In this document: positions 1 through 9,922 of the stretch, piece after piece
How positions within the stretch are numbered: position 1 is the first letter of the stretch
Layout of the letters: each line of letters starts with the position of its first letter
Assembly (NCBI GenBank): GCA_029959085.1
Contig: JARWIR010000002.1
Span: forward strand, 39,304,233-39,368,232
Source: Nemophila menziesii
Lineage: Eukaryota > Streptophyta > Magnoliopsida > Boraginales > Hydrophyllaceae
Direction: 5' to 3'
DNA: 64,000 bases
Notes under the pieces: generated by a model
The model's database searches: none
What the model was told of the DNA's origin: nothing
What the model saw: only the letters and a program-made list of their open reading frames with translations
Translations under genes and position numbers: made by a program

Positions 1-80
1 GTCAAACGCAACTCCGAAAATTCTTTTATTGAAAGCAAATAAAGCAAATAACACATAAAAACTGGGATGAGGCAACGAAC

Positions 81-120
81 CCCACCCCAAACTCAAAAAT
101 GAGTCGTGTCCCCACGACTC
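81..120 (-). other. Polypurine box followed by a perfect hairpin, after the extra ORF
   Basis: On the plus strand CCCACCCCAAACTC (81-94) is followed by a perfect 8-bp stem GAGTCGTG / CACGACTC with loop TCCC (101-120). On the sense (minus) strand the hairpin comes first and the box reads GAGTTTGGGGTGGG. The same pair occurs at the corresponding place in B1, B2 and B3. The box resembles a polypurine tract for plus-strand priming, but no LTR follows directly here. Confidence 0.6.
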
Positions 121-182
121 GAAAAGACTCAATAAAGCATTTAAACTAATCTACACTAAGTGGAAAGTTTAGAAAACGTATC

Positions 183-1492
183 TTAACCAGCGCGAGGCTG
201 GTTATCGGTGTTGCGTTCTGGACCTTTATCTCGCGTAACAGCATCATAAATCGCGTTTTGAAGTGTATTTACGCCGAGGATTAAATTTCGCAATAGGTAC
301 AATTCTTTTGTAACGTTTCCCAAGGTAGCAATCATCTTCTCCTGATTCTCTTCCAACACCTGAATTTTGGACTCCAACTCAGGAACAGTCTTCGCTCTCT
401 TTGATTGAGGAGTTCTAGGACTTTTGGTAGCTCGTGTTGCTTCTTCATGGATATTCTTGATCGTGCTCAAAGCTATACTTACACCAACTGAAACAACGTC
501 AATATCTGCGTTCTTACGCGGAATCTTTGCGTCTAGACACAACTGAGTAATAGTACAAGGAAACTTCAGATTTTGTTGTTTCATTGGTGATTTCGCGAAT
601 TCCATGATTGTATCATAAATGATCTTAGCAACATCAAATGGTTTCTCCTCCAAAATACACTTAATAACAAATATGTGCTCTTTCTTCAACTCGGAAGTGT
701 GTTTAATACCAAAGAAAGTGGGTATGACGAAACGAGACCAAACCTTAGCATGAGGTGTCAAATTACTGCTGTAAAACTGTCCAGGGTATCTTTCACCTTC
801 AGGAATTGGGCTAGCCCCATTAACAAGCACGGTCCCCCAAAGGGATTCAAAATCGAAAGAAGGGGCATTAAGAGTTTCTTGGAAAGGACATGTTCCAGAA
901 AAGTTGGGTAATTTTAAGGAATTCCGAATACGTTCAATAGAGAAAGGAACTACCTTTTTGCGGATATCAATGGCATCACGGGAGGTGGCTAAACCTTCAT
1001 AAAATTCGCGCACCAAGGTAGGAATAAACTCAAGCTTCCTTTCTTCCAACCAAACTTAGCACATGTCACAGCATATTCCTTGTGTTCACTACTCATAATA
1101 CCCTTAGGAAAATTTGTCTCCTCACCAAACTTCAAAAATTCAATTCTTTCACGAACCTGAATATTCCAACAAGTATAAACCCTCTTAGGCTTGTGGGCCC
1201 ACATCTTCATACGCGGAGGTTTCTGTTGAACTGGTGCTTCCGGACTCTCTTGTTCAGTTTCCTTCTCAGTGTTCTTCTCAATTTCCTCTTCTGGTTCCTT
1301 CTCACTTTCTATCTCATCAATCAATCTTCTCTTTTGACCTGTGATTTCTTTTCTGTTAGAATCAAGCTGAACTTCATCAATTTTTCGTTTAGGACGCGAA
1401 TCAGGAATCTCAATAGCTTGATCTTGGGAACCACCAATGGTGGTTTTTCTTCTAGGAGCAGTTCTTCGAAAATCACCGGTTCTATTAGTCAT
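183..1492 (-). pseudogene. Extra ORF in the env position, plant transposon protein-like, frameshifted
   Basis: Two overlapping open frames: the first starts with ATG at 1492 (MTNRTGDF...) and runs to 989; the second covers 1049-183. The match to the B-family ORF passes from one frame to the other inside the overlap, so a single frameshift broke one protein of about 430 residues. The N-terminal 100 residues are basic then acidic and low in complexity. The middle (KVWSRFVIPTFFG, VREFYEGL) resembles the PF20167 'putative plant transposon protein' family, recalled from memory. The C-terminal part is predicted to coil (LESKIQVLEENQEKM). No signal peptide or membrane segment is visible, so despite its position it does not look like an envelope protein. 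Confidence 0.72.
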
Positions 1493-1865
1493 CTCTCTTC
1501 ACCCCAAACTCAAAACTTCAAATAATGAAAAACTTAGAGAAAAAGTTTAGAATTATGATGTTTTGAGGCTTAGGAATTGAAGAACTCGGTGGAATATGAG
1601 ATGGGTCTTGTTTAATTTGGATGGGAGAAGAAAGAATTGGGTTTAATTTAAGGATTGGGTGAAGAAGAATCTTGGGAAAAACTAAGGATTTGATGTTATT
1701 CTGGAGAGGAGGTGAGTTGATTTTGTGTTTTTGTGGTGAAAGAGGGTAGGAATTGATGATATATAGTGTTTTGGTTGATGAATTTCGGAGGTGGGGAGGC
1801 TATTGGTGCGTTTTAGGTAAAGACTTGCAAAAGAGGCTAAGTAAACTAGGTTAAGGCCTCCAAAA
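1493..1865 (-). other. Leader of the extra ORF with a polypurine box
   Basis: No coding sequence. Just upstream of the ATG lies CACCCCAAACTCAAA (1500-1514), on the sense strand TTTGAGTTTGGGGTG, nearly the same as the box after the ORF at 81-94. The rest is GA/T-rich leader whose counterpart is conserved before the same ORF in B1-B3. Confidence 0.5.
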
Positions 1866-1869
1866 CCGA

Positions 1870-2375
1870 CATCACATCTTCAAAACCGGGTTCCCGGTTC
1901 CGCGTCGCTGTGACGCGCGGAAAATTAACTTAAAGATTTTTTTTTTTCAAAACGCACCAAAACGCTGGACCCCAAGACGCGGGGTCAGAGATTTTACTCG
2001 CCGAAACCGGGTTCCCGGTTCTGTGGAATGCGGGTACCCGGATTTTCTCGATGGCGCGAGTCAACACGCGCCAAAACGCAAGACCCAAAACGCCGGGTCA
2101 GAACTTTTGGAAATTTACAGCTCCGAAACCGGGTACCCGGTTTTGCCAAATGCGGGTTCCCGGTTTTGTGTCGATGGCGCGAACCAAAACGCAGCAAAAC
2201 GCAAGCGACCAAGACGCTGGGTCAGAACTTTTCAGAAGTTACAGCACCAAAACCGGGTTCCCGGTTCCGACGCTGTATCGTGAACCAAGACGCCAAGTGT
2301 TGCGTTGAAAAGGTTGGTACCAGCTCCAAAACCGGGTTCCCGGTTTTTGCGAAACTCCCGGTTCCTCCTGGGCAT
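1870..2375 (-). repeat. Palindrome-rich tandem array, units of about 121-124 bp
   Basis: The 12-bp palindromic core CCGGGTTCCCGG or CCGGGTACCCGG begins at 1886, 2007, 2129, 2253 and 2332, giving spacings of 121, 122, 124 and a short 79. Units also contain a second palindrome (GCGGGTACCCGG near 2030) and an interrupted GGCGCG...CGCGCC stem. Short open frames crossing the array on both strands are by-products of the repeat. It sits between the end of pol and the extra ORF, as do the arrays in B1, B2, B3 and C. Confidence 0.88.
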
Positions 2376-2599
2376 CCAACCTCTTTTTCTCCTCTTTTTT
2401 TCACCAAATCGACCCCAAACTCTTGACCTTTTTACCCCTGAAATCATCAAAAACAACTACCTTTCCTCATTTCTTAATAATAAACACTAAAATTACGAAA
2501 ATCAAACTATTCTAAAATGCAAAAATTAAAAACTCCGCTAATATACAATGAATTGGCTTTTGTTTAACGTCGTTAAGCTCGACGGGTTACCTCACGCTC
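2376..2599 (-). other. Spacer after pol with a polypurine box and a stem-loop
   Basis: GACCCCAAACTCT (2411-2423) is another sense-strand GAGTTTGGGGTC box. Immediately after the pol stop lies a stem-loop at 2565-2589: TAACGTCG pairs with CGAC and GTTA, with a two-base bulge. The equivalent stem in the B elements has GTCT/AGAC in place of GTCG/CGAC, a paired change. Nothing else is recognised. Confidence 0.5.
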
Positions 2600-2851
2600 T
2601 TAAGGAGTTTCGAGGAGGTACATGACCTCCCCGGGATGTGGATCTTCCGAGCGATTGGTATCTTCACCTCCATGGTATATCTTCAATCTGTGACCGTTTA
2701 CCATAAAGGTGCGGTTCTCTAGCGGATGTTCTATTTCTATCGCCCCATGAGGTGTAACTTTGGTCACAATGTATGGACCTGACCACTTAGATCTTAACTT
2801 ACCCGGATAGTTGATGAACTTTGAGTTATACTTCAACACTCTTTGCCCCAC
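2600..2851 (-). pseudogene. Integrase C-terminal domain, end of pol (element A)
   Basis: 83 residues continuing the integrase after an in-frame TAG at 2885-2887. It shows the SH3-like integrase C-terminal pattern: GQRVLKYNSKF, then KLRSKWSGPYIVTKV and a final VNGHRLKIYHGGE. In gypsy integrases this domain binds DNA non-specifically and helps multimer formation. The same domain is found in C (40345-40587) and, in altered form, fused to the protease in B1-B3. The reading frame ends at 2600. Confidence 0.82.
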
Positions 2852-2884
2852 TTCAAAGTTCTTTGTACGAATCCGATTGTCATG

Positions 2885-3634
2885 CTATTTCTTCGTGTTT
2901 TCTTTGTAAAGTTTGGCATTTTCGTAAACATGCAATCGGAATTCGTCAAGTTCATTAAGCTTCATCATACGATTCTTTCCGGCTAAGATAGGATCTAAGT
3001 TCAACTGCGCAATTGCCCAATAGGCACCCATTTCAAGCTCTAGAGGTAAGTGACAAGCCTTACCATACACCATACGATAGGGAGATGCACCCACTGGAGT
3101 CTTAAACGCAGTACGATAGGCCCACAACGCATCATCTAACTTCATTGACCAATCTTTTCTTGTAGGACCAACGGTTTTCTCTAGGATTGACTTGACTTCA
3201 CGATTCAAAACTTCAGCTTGACCATTGGATTGTGGATGATATGCAGTAGATACACGGTGTCTTACTCCATACTTCTCTAGAACAGTCTTCAGATATTTAT
3301 TAACGAAATGAGATCCTCCATCGCTAATAATCACTCTAGGTGTGCCATGTCTAGTGAAAATATGTGATTTTAAGAACTTGATCACCACGCGTGAATCATT
3401 AGCAGGTAAAGCCACCGCTTCTACCCACTTAGACACATAATCGACAGCTAATAAGATGTAGAGGTTACCATTTGAAGGAACGAAAGGACCCATAAAGTCT
3501 ATACCCCAAACATCGAATATCTCAACTTCTAACACATTATTACGTGGCATCTCATCCCTCTTAGATATGTTTCCGGTAAACTGGCATCTTGTACATTTCT
3601 TAACATATTCATGACAATCTTTAACAAGAGAAGG
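2885..3634 (-). pseudogene. Integrase zinc-finger end and catalytic core (element A)
   Basis: The open frame from 3550 carries the RNase H-fold integrase core: first Asp in [11 protein letters not shown], second Asp in IISDGGSHF, and Glu in [13 protein letters not shown], so the DDE triad is present. The CxxC half of the zinc finger (CTRCQFTG) lies just upstream, between 3634 and 3550. An in-frame TAG at 3635-3637 separates it from RNase H; a tryptophan codon stands there in C. The frame ends at TAG 2885-2887, again where Trp is expected. It would join viral cDNA to host DNA, but two stops make it non-functional in this copy. Confidence 0.88.
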
Positions 3635-4653
3635 CTAGTAAAAACCTGATTGAAATACCTTCGCAGCAGTTCTGTCTCCTTTGAAATGTCCTCCATATAA
3701 TGAATCATGGCACCCAGCTATAATGGCTTTAGTCTCTTCCCTTGCTACACATCTTCGTATCATTTGGTCAGCACAGACTTTATAGAGGAACGGATCCTCC
3801 CAAAAGAACTGTCTAGCACGATGAGCTAACCTCTTTCTTTCTTGATAAGTGGAACCCTCAAGAAAAACACCACTTACCACTAAGTTCGCAATATCTGCAT
3901 ACCACGGAGCTTCATAATCTCGAACAATGAATAAACTCTCATCAGGAAACTCTTCTCTAACTGCTTCAGTACCACTATTCATCTCTGAACCCTCTAAGCG
4001 CGATAGATGATCTGTAACCTGATTCTCACAACCCTTTCTATCTTTGATCTCTAAATCGAACTCTTGAAGCAATAACACCCATCTGATTAACCTTGGTTTT
4101 GCATCCTTATTTTCCATAAGATATCTGATCACGGAATGATCTGTATAAACAATAACTTTCGCTCCAAGAAGATAAGAGCGAAATTTATCAAATGAATATA
4201 CAACTGCTAGTAACTCTTTTTCTGTAACTGTGTAATTAATCTGAGCACCACTAAAAGTTTTACTAGCATAGTAAATCGAATGAAAAACCTTCTCTTTTCT
4301 CTGTCCCAATACAGCTCCCATACACAGATCACTCGCATCACACTTAACCTCAAACGGTAAATTCCAATATGGAGGTAAAACTATAGGAGCAGAAATAAGC
4401 TTTTCCTTGATTGCTTTGAAGGCCGCTAAACAAGCTTCATCAAAAAGGAATTTGGAATCCTTTTCAAGTAAGTTGCATAACGGTTTAGCAATCTTAGAAA
4501 AGTCTTTGATAAATCGCCTATAGAAGCCAGCATGGCCAAGAAAACTCCTTACCCCTTTAACAGAAATAGGAGGGGAAGAGTTTTAATTACCTCTATCTTT
4601 GCTCTATCAACCTCTAACCCAGAACTCGAAACCTTGTGACCCAGAACAATACC
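3635..4653 (-). pseudogene. RT connection, RNase H and integrase N-terminus (element A)
   Basis: The open frame 4321-3635 contains RNase H motifs ([10 protein letters not shown] with the catalytic Glu; [10 protein letters not shown] with Asp; the first Asp, in a CDAS motif, lies just before this frame) and the HH half of the integrase zinc finger ([13 protein letters not shown]). Between 4653 and 4322 the RT connection can be followed only by changing frame near 4575, where a base is missing relative to C-like sequence. The upstream boundary is an in-frame TAA at 4654-4656. RNase H degrades RNA in the RNA:DNA hybrid during cDNA synthesis. Confidence 0.83.
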
Positions 4654-5280
4654 TTATCGAACCATGAAATGACACTTCTCCCAGTTTAGTACCAAATCTG
4701 TTTCCTTGCATCTCACTAAAACTTTCTCCAAGTTATCCAAACACTTATCAAAATCATCACCAAACACGGAGAAATCGTCCATAAACACTTCCAGGAAATT
4801 ATCAATCATATCCCAGAAGATGGCCATCATGCATCTCTGAAAAGTAGCGGGAGCGTTACACAACCCAAATGGCATTCTACGATATGCAAAAGTACCAAAT
4901 GGGCATGTAAAAGTAGTCTTATGTTGATCTTCTGGAGCCACGTAAATTTGATTGTACCCGGAGTAGCCATCCAAGAAACAGTAATATTCCCTTCCGGCTA
5001 ATTTATCTAACATCTGATCGATGAAGGGCAAAGGGAAATGATCTTTTCTGGTGGCTTTGTTCAGCTTTCTGTAATCCATGCAAACTCTCCAACCTACTAC
5101 CGTTCTTGAAGGAATCGCCTCATTTTTATCGTTAAGAACTGTTGTCATTCCTCCTTTCTTCGGTACACACTGAACTGGGCTCACCCATTCACTACTCGAA
5201 ATGGGATAGATAATCCCCGCATCTAAAAGCTTGATCACCTCCTTCTTCACCACATCCTTCATCACGGGCATCAGTCTCCT
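4654..5280 (-). pseudogene. Reverse transcriptase fingers and palm (element A)
   Basis: 205-residue open frame from 5271 with classic Athila RT text: WVSPVQCVPKKGGMT, WRVCMDYRKLNKATRKDHFP, YYCFLDGYSGYNQI, FAYRRMPFGLCNAPATFQR and the catalytic FMDD (about 4769-4780). The frame is the same as that of the preceding gag-protease ORF and is separated from it only by TAA at 5281-5283, where the family normally has a sense codon. It ends at another TAA (4654-4656) inside the thumb. The function would be copying element RNA into cDNA; this copy is dead. Confidence 0.92.
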
Positions 5281-7422
5281 TTATCCTTCAACTGAGCGTG
5301 CGTTGTTATCTTCAAGTATAATTTTGTGTTGACAATAGGATGGACTAATGCCTTTGATGTCAGCAATTGTCCAACCTATTGCCTCTTTGTTGGCTCTCAA
5401 CACACGCAACAGTTTATCTTCTTGAGGACCTGTTAAATTAGCTGAAACAATAACAGGTAGAGTTTCATTAGTACCCAAATATGCATACCTCAAGTGTGAT
5501 GGCAATGGCTTTTCTTCCAATTCTGGAGGAGATTCAAATGAAGGCTTCTTTTTAGGAATAATCTCCCCCGGTTCTCTCACAGGTTCATAGGCAAGACGCC
5601 TATACTTCGGATTTTCAGAATTAAGAGCTGCCACTGTTTCGGCAAGCTCTTCCATCATCTCAGGTAAGTCTAATGTTAAAGCGGCCTGCAAAATATCATC
5701 AAAATTTAAACAATCAAATACCTCTTGGGATGCCTGCTCAACTACATCCATTCTGAAGCAATCTTCCTGAGAATCTGGAAATTTCATAGCTCGAAATACA
5801 TTGAATTTGACTTCCTCGTCTTGAATTCTCATCGTTAATTCGCCATTCTCTACATCGATCAATGTACGCCCTGTAGCTAGGAATGGTCTACCCAGAATAA
5901 TGGGGACATTTCTATCTGCATCGTACTCAAGTATTACGAAATCAACGAGAAATATAAGTGTACCTGCCTTAACGAGGACATCCTCAATGCGGCCTTCAGG
6001 ATGTGCAAGAGACCTGTCCGCCATTTTCAAGACCATAGAAGTGGGTCTTGCGTCTCCAATTTTTAGCTTATCAAAGATTGACTTGGGCATCAAATTGATG
6101 CTTGCCCCCAAATCGCATAACGCTTTTCCTTTCCATTCTTCTCCAATCGATATCGGAATCGTAAAACTCCCCGGATCAACTAACTTCGGAGGTAATTTAC
6201 TCTGGCAAATCGCACTACATTCTTCAGGAAGGCCAATCATCTCATTATCACAGTAGGGCCTTTTGTTAGTGAGGGCCCTCTTCAAAAATTTCGTATACTT
6301 CGGGATATCTCGAATCGCCTCTAGTAACGGAATATTAATACTTAGACCCTTCACTCTATTAAAGAATTTCTGAAAATCACCCAAATCACCCTTTTTCTGA
6401 ACTCGAGAAGGAAACGGTGGTGGAGGGCGATTGATCACAATATCATCTTTCTTTTTCGGAATTTCTCTTGGTCTTTCGATTTCTTCAACCTCACTTTCTT
6501 TCTCATTCTCTTTCTCTTTCTCACCCACTTCCTTTTCTTTTCTTGGAACTTCTTTTTCTTTCATCACGGGAAAAGGAGGTGGAGGAAGGTTCTTACCACT
6601 TCTTAATGTAACGGCTTTGCAATCTTCACGTTGTAATGGATTCTCAGTATCGTTAGGAAGTTGTCCTTGTGGACGTTGATTCAGTTGTTTATTAATTTGA
6701 CTTAGCTGATTCTGAAACAACTTCATATTTGCTTCGGCTGCATTTTGACGTTCCATAGCTTGTGTCTGAAGAGCAATTAAACTTTCAACCGTCTTCTGAA
6801 GGGTAACTACTCCTTCTTGTGGATGGGCAGGTAAGGCTTTCTGGTTCAAATTTTCATCATAAGTATTCTGAGGAGCTTGTCTTTGTACATAATTGCCTTG
6901 ATTATGTCCTCCTTGATAATTGTTGTGTGGTCTTGGATTATAGTTGTTACCTTGGGGACGCGGCTGATACGCATAGGTAGGATTGGCTGCCCCATTAGGA
7001 TTTGAGTATTGAAACCCAGGATGGTTTCTGTTAGGCTGATATCCATTACCACTTGAATTGAAATTACCTCTATTGGACATAAACATCACGGACTCTTGGT
7101 TATTCGAGCAATTTTCCTCATCATGATCATCTACTCTGCAAATCGAACACATATAAACCTCTTGTGCAGCATGCACATCTACCTTCTTACCCGAAAATCC
7201 TTCTTTTACAGCTAAAGTAAGCTGCTTCAATTGTTGCTCTATAGTATTCTGAATCTTATTCTCAAGCGTAGCAAATTTTTCTTCCATATCAACATTATTC
7301 ACTCCTTTAACCGGTGTTCTTACTGAATTCCACCCAACTTCATTCTTGACTGTTCTTTCTAAAATGATCTTAGCATGAGCGGGTTGAACTTGAAGAAAAC
7401 CTGCACCACATAGCGCATCCAA
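5281..7422 (-). pseudogene. Gag C-terminus, nucleocapsid and aspartic protease (element A)
   Basis: 713-residue open frame. It begins inside gag (LCGAGFLQVQPAHAK, shared with C) in a different frame from the N-terminal gag ORF, so a frameshift lies near 7420. A zinc knuckle CSICRVDDHDEENC (CX2CX4HX4C) falls near residue 92, followed by a Gly/Asn/Pro-rich stretch and a charged, proline-rich linker. The retropepsin-like protease is near residues 420-540, with active-site CDLGASINLMP, VPIILGRPFLATGR and a downstream RT-proximal region. It ends in frame at TAA 5281, directly before RT. Gag packages RNA; the protease cleaves the polyprotein. Confidence 0.9.
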
Positions 7423-8225
7423 TTTCTCTCTCGAAGTCCCATCAAGGCCTCTATAAAAATTTTTAGCTGTTGTTGTTCTGAGAAGCCATGAGTGGGAACT
7501 CTACGCAAACACATCTGGAATCTTGTCCAACTCTTACCCACAGTTTCATCATATTCTTGACGGAAATGCGTCAATTCTAATTCAGCATCTAATCTCATGT
7601 TACTTGGGTAATACCTGTCAAAGAAAGCAGTCTCTAATTGGTCCCAATTTGTTATCTTCGTAGGATCTTGTGTATCGTGCCATTCACTCGCTCCATCAAT
7701 AACAAAAAATTTAAATGCAGCAAAATACATCTGTTCTCTTGAAACTCCTTGTGTGATATAAGAATCACATATCTGCTTAAACTTCTGTACTGCTCTAAGA
7801 GGATCTTCTGATGGTCTACCACGAAAATTCCTAAAATTTTGGAATTGAGCTAAGATACCCGAATCAGGACGGAATCGTGGAACATCAATATCTGGAGCAC
7901 CTACTCCTATAGCAGGAGCACGGAATGGAACTTCTAGTGGGCCATTAGTAAACCACGGATCTTGATTCATTACTATCTGAACTTGAGGATTAGGATTCAC
8001 TGGTGGAATTGGAGGAATAGCGCCTGGAGCCAAAGGTTGGCCATTTGTGCCTAGTTGACCTGGTTGATTATCTTGAAGATTGATCTCTTCCATTCTGTTA
8101 ATTAATTCTGCTACCTCTAAAGCTTCTCGTTCTCTTCTTCTCTTGTTAGCAAGTCTGATCAACGATTCTGGATTACTAAGGATCGGAGGTGTTGGCTCTA
8201 GATCCTTGAATAGCCTTCTTCGCAT
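7359..8225 (-). pseudogene. Gag N-terminal and capsid region (element A)
   Basis: 288-residue open frame with a real ATG at 8225 (MRRRLFKDLEP), about 110 bp downstream of the primer-binding site. A basic, proline-rich leader is followed by the retrotransposon gag (PF03732-like) domain near residues 115-270, with SYITQGVSREQMYF, GASEWHDTQDP and FDRYYPSNMRL. The last 20 residues are out of frame: C continues here in the frame of the next ORF, so one indel near 7420-7440 split gag. The pyrimidine tract TTCTCTTCAG just before the ATG resembles a splice acceptor and is conserved in C and B1. Confidence 0.88.
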
Positions 8226-8337
8226 ACACCAAACCTAGAAACCTGAAGAGAAATGAACAAACAAAAAGCGTAAAACTGATAAAATAAAATAAATGCAACT
8301 ATCACTAAAGGTAAACACCGTGGTCACACGCTACCGT

Positions 8338-8354
8338 CCCCGGCAGCGGCGCCA
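8338..8354 (-). other. Primer-binding site, tRNA-Asp type (element A)
   Basis: The sense strand reads TGGCGCCGCTGCCGGGG, six bases after the LTR end. Athila and Tat elements use a site complementary to the 3' end of tRNA-Asp; from memory this differs from the plant tRNA-Asp complement at one base. It fixes the 5' end of the element and its orientation. Confidence 0.85.
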
Positions 8355-8360
8355 AAAACT

Positions 8361-9922
8361 TGGTGGTCCTTTGTGTGTTCTAAATAAATGAAAATGATAA
8401 TCGAACCACAACCGCAAGTGTACGGTTGTCCCAAGTAGTAATAAGGATAATACAGATTCGTTCCAAGGACGGGATGGTTGACTACAATGTTTAGCAGATA
8501 ATGATTGGTTGCACTTATGAAAGCAAGTAAATAAAATATGTTTGTTTGGTTTTGTTTATTAAAACTACTAAATGAAAGATAAATTATAAATGCAAGTAAA
8601 AACTAAGACGCAAGTAAAATGAGTGAAAACGCAGTATGAGAAGTAGTACTTGAGAACGCAAGGATCCTCCCAATCTTATTTCCTAACTTATGTTGTTTAA
8701 GGGTTAAATTGGTCAATTACAATGGTCGGGATTCTAAATTCCTTATACCCCCGTCAGGGTGGACTATAAGGCGATCCTAAAGTGTCACTAGTCCCGTCAG
8801 GGTAAATATGATCCACCGTTGGATGTTTAAGTTTTATAACCTCATTGGCCCTAGAATTAGCTAAGTTCGTCAGAATCAATAGCTTTTATCCTAGATTGAA
8901 TAATTAGTTCTATACCTAAACCCTCCGTCAGGATGATCCACACGCCACATATGTGGAATAGCCTAGATACTAATGCCTGTTCTTAGTTCGCGACTTTAAA
9001 AACAGTAAATAATCACAAATTATCGAAAAGAGTAATAGACCCAATCTAATTTAATTTAACATAAACCCAAATTCAACATTCGTTATTCCATAAAATTGGG
9101 ATTCACCCATTGTTTGTTCTCAAGCACTATGAAAAGCTTAGCTCATATTAAAAAGAAAAACTAAATTAAAAGAAATGGAATTCATATTTGATTACAAAAT
9201 TAAATATAAAAAGAACCTAATTTCCGGAATTGGAATGACTGAGAACGGAGATATAGACCCTCTCCAGTTCTTGCAGCTTCTTCTTTCTTCCTTCTGTTGC
9301 TTCTCTCTGGTGTTTAATCTTGTGGAATGTGAATTGTGTGGAAAATAGAAGTCCAGACCTCCTTTAATAAGCATAAAAACGGATTAGGGCTTGGACCAGA
9401 AAATAAAATACTAATTAAATGTCCAAGCCCAAATTCTAAGCCCAAAATCCCGTAACTGCTGATACACTTTCACTAAAACGGCTTTTCCCGATGCGTTATG
9501 ACTCCGATTGACCTCATTCCAGTTGCTAAAGTTCCGTAACTCGACAAGGAAGGTTTTCTCTTCAAAGGTAAACAGCTAAATCATCGTTTAAGCACCTCGA
9601 AATCAGCAATCTATGGCCTGGAAAATGGATTTTCAGCTCTACAAAATAATATCTTCGGGATTTATCTTCAAGTCTTGACTCTAATTCACGATCTTTGACT
9701 TTCTCCTCGGATTCCTCTCCTAGCTAACATCTAAAACCTGTAAACTTTTCACTAAAAATACCAATATTACGCGCAAAAGCTTAATAAATTAAAAATGCTA
9801 GAAATAAAAAGGAAATTCCGGATTATTGCATAATTAGTCCAAAAATCTATCAAATTAATTAAATAAACACCAAAAATGATGTCTCCCAAGGGTCGAAAAT
9901 AAGAACAATTAGGGATACATCA
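8361..9922 (-). repeat. 5' LTR of element A, 1562 bp
   Basis: On the sense strand it starts TGATGTATCCCTAATTG and ends AGGACCACCA, next to the primer site. It is homologous over its length to the solo LTR at 26538-28098 and to the LTR fragment at 37345-38711. Three copies of CCGTCAGG (from 8751, 8794 and 8925, plus-strand reading) are conserved in those relatives. The TATA region is TTATTAAAGG here against TTATAAAAGG in the solo LTR, so this promoter is weakened. Confidence 0.9.

Larger units (their letters stand above)
1..9922 (-). mobile_element. Athila-type Ty3/gypsy element A, 3' end outside the window
   Basis: Read on the minus strand the order is 5' LTR (9922-8361), primer-binding site, gag, protease, RT, RNase H, integrase, palindromic repeat array, extra ORF, hairpin plus polypurine box. 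The RT and protease text (DLGASINLMP in the protease, FMDD in RT) and the tRNA-Asp type primer site are characteristic of Athila elements. The 3' LTR is not in the window, so no target duplication can be tested; the five bases beyond the 5' LTR are CATGC. Coding regions carry several stops and at least two frameshifts, so this copy cannot make its own proteins. Confidence 0.93.

Noticed and set aside
1994..2456. Several overlapping open frames on both strands in the A array
   Set aside because: Open because the repeat unit length and composition avoid stops; no domain and no agreement with the frames in other arrays.
5281..5283. Stop codon between protease and RT as programmed readthrough
   Set aside because: Other stops and frameshifts of the same element occur at non-regulatory places, and no readthrough context was seen.
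5900..6679. Open frames on the plus strand across element A gag-protease
   Set aside because: Antisense shadows of the minus-strand coding region with Ser/Phe-rich low-complexity text.
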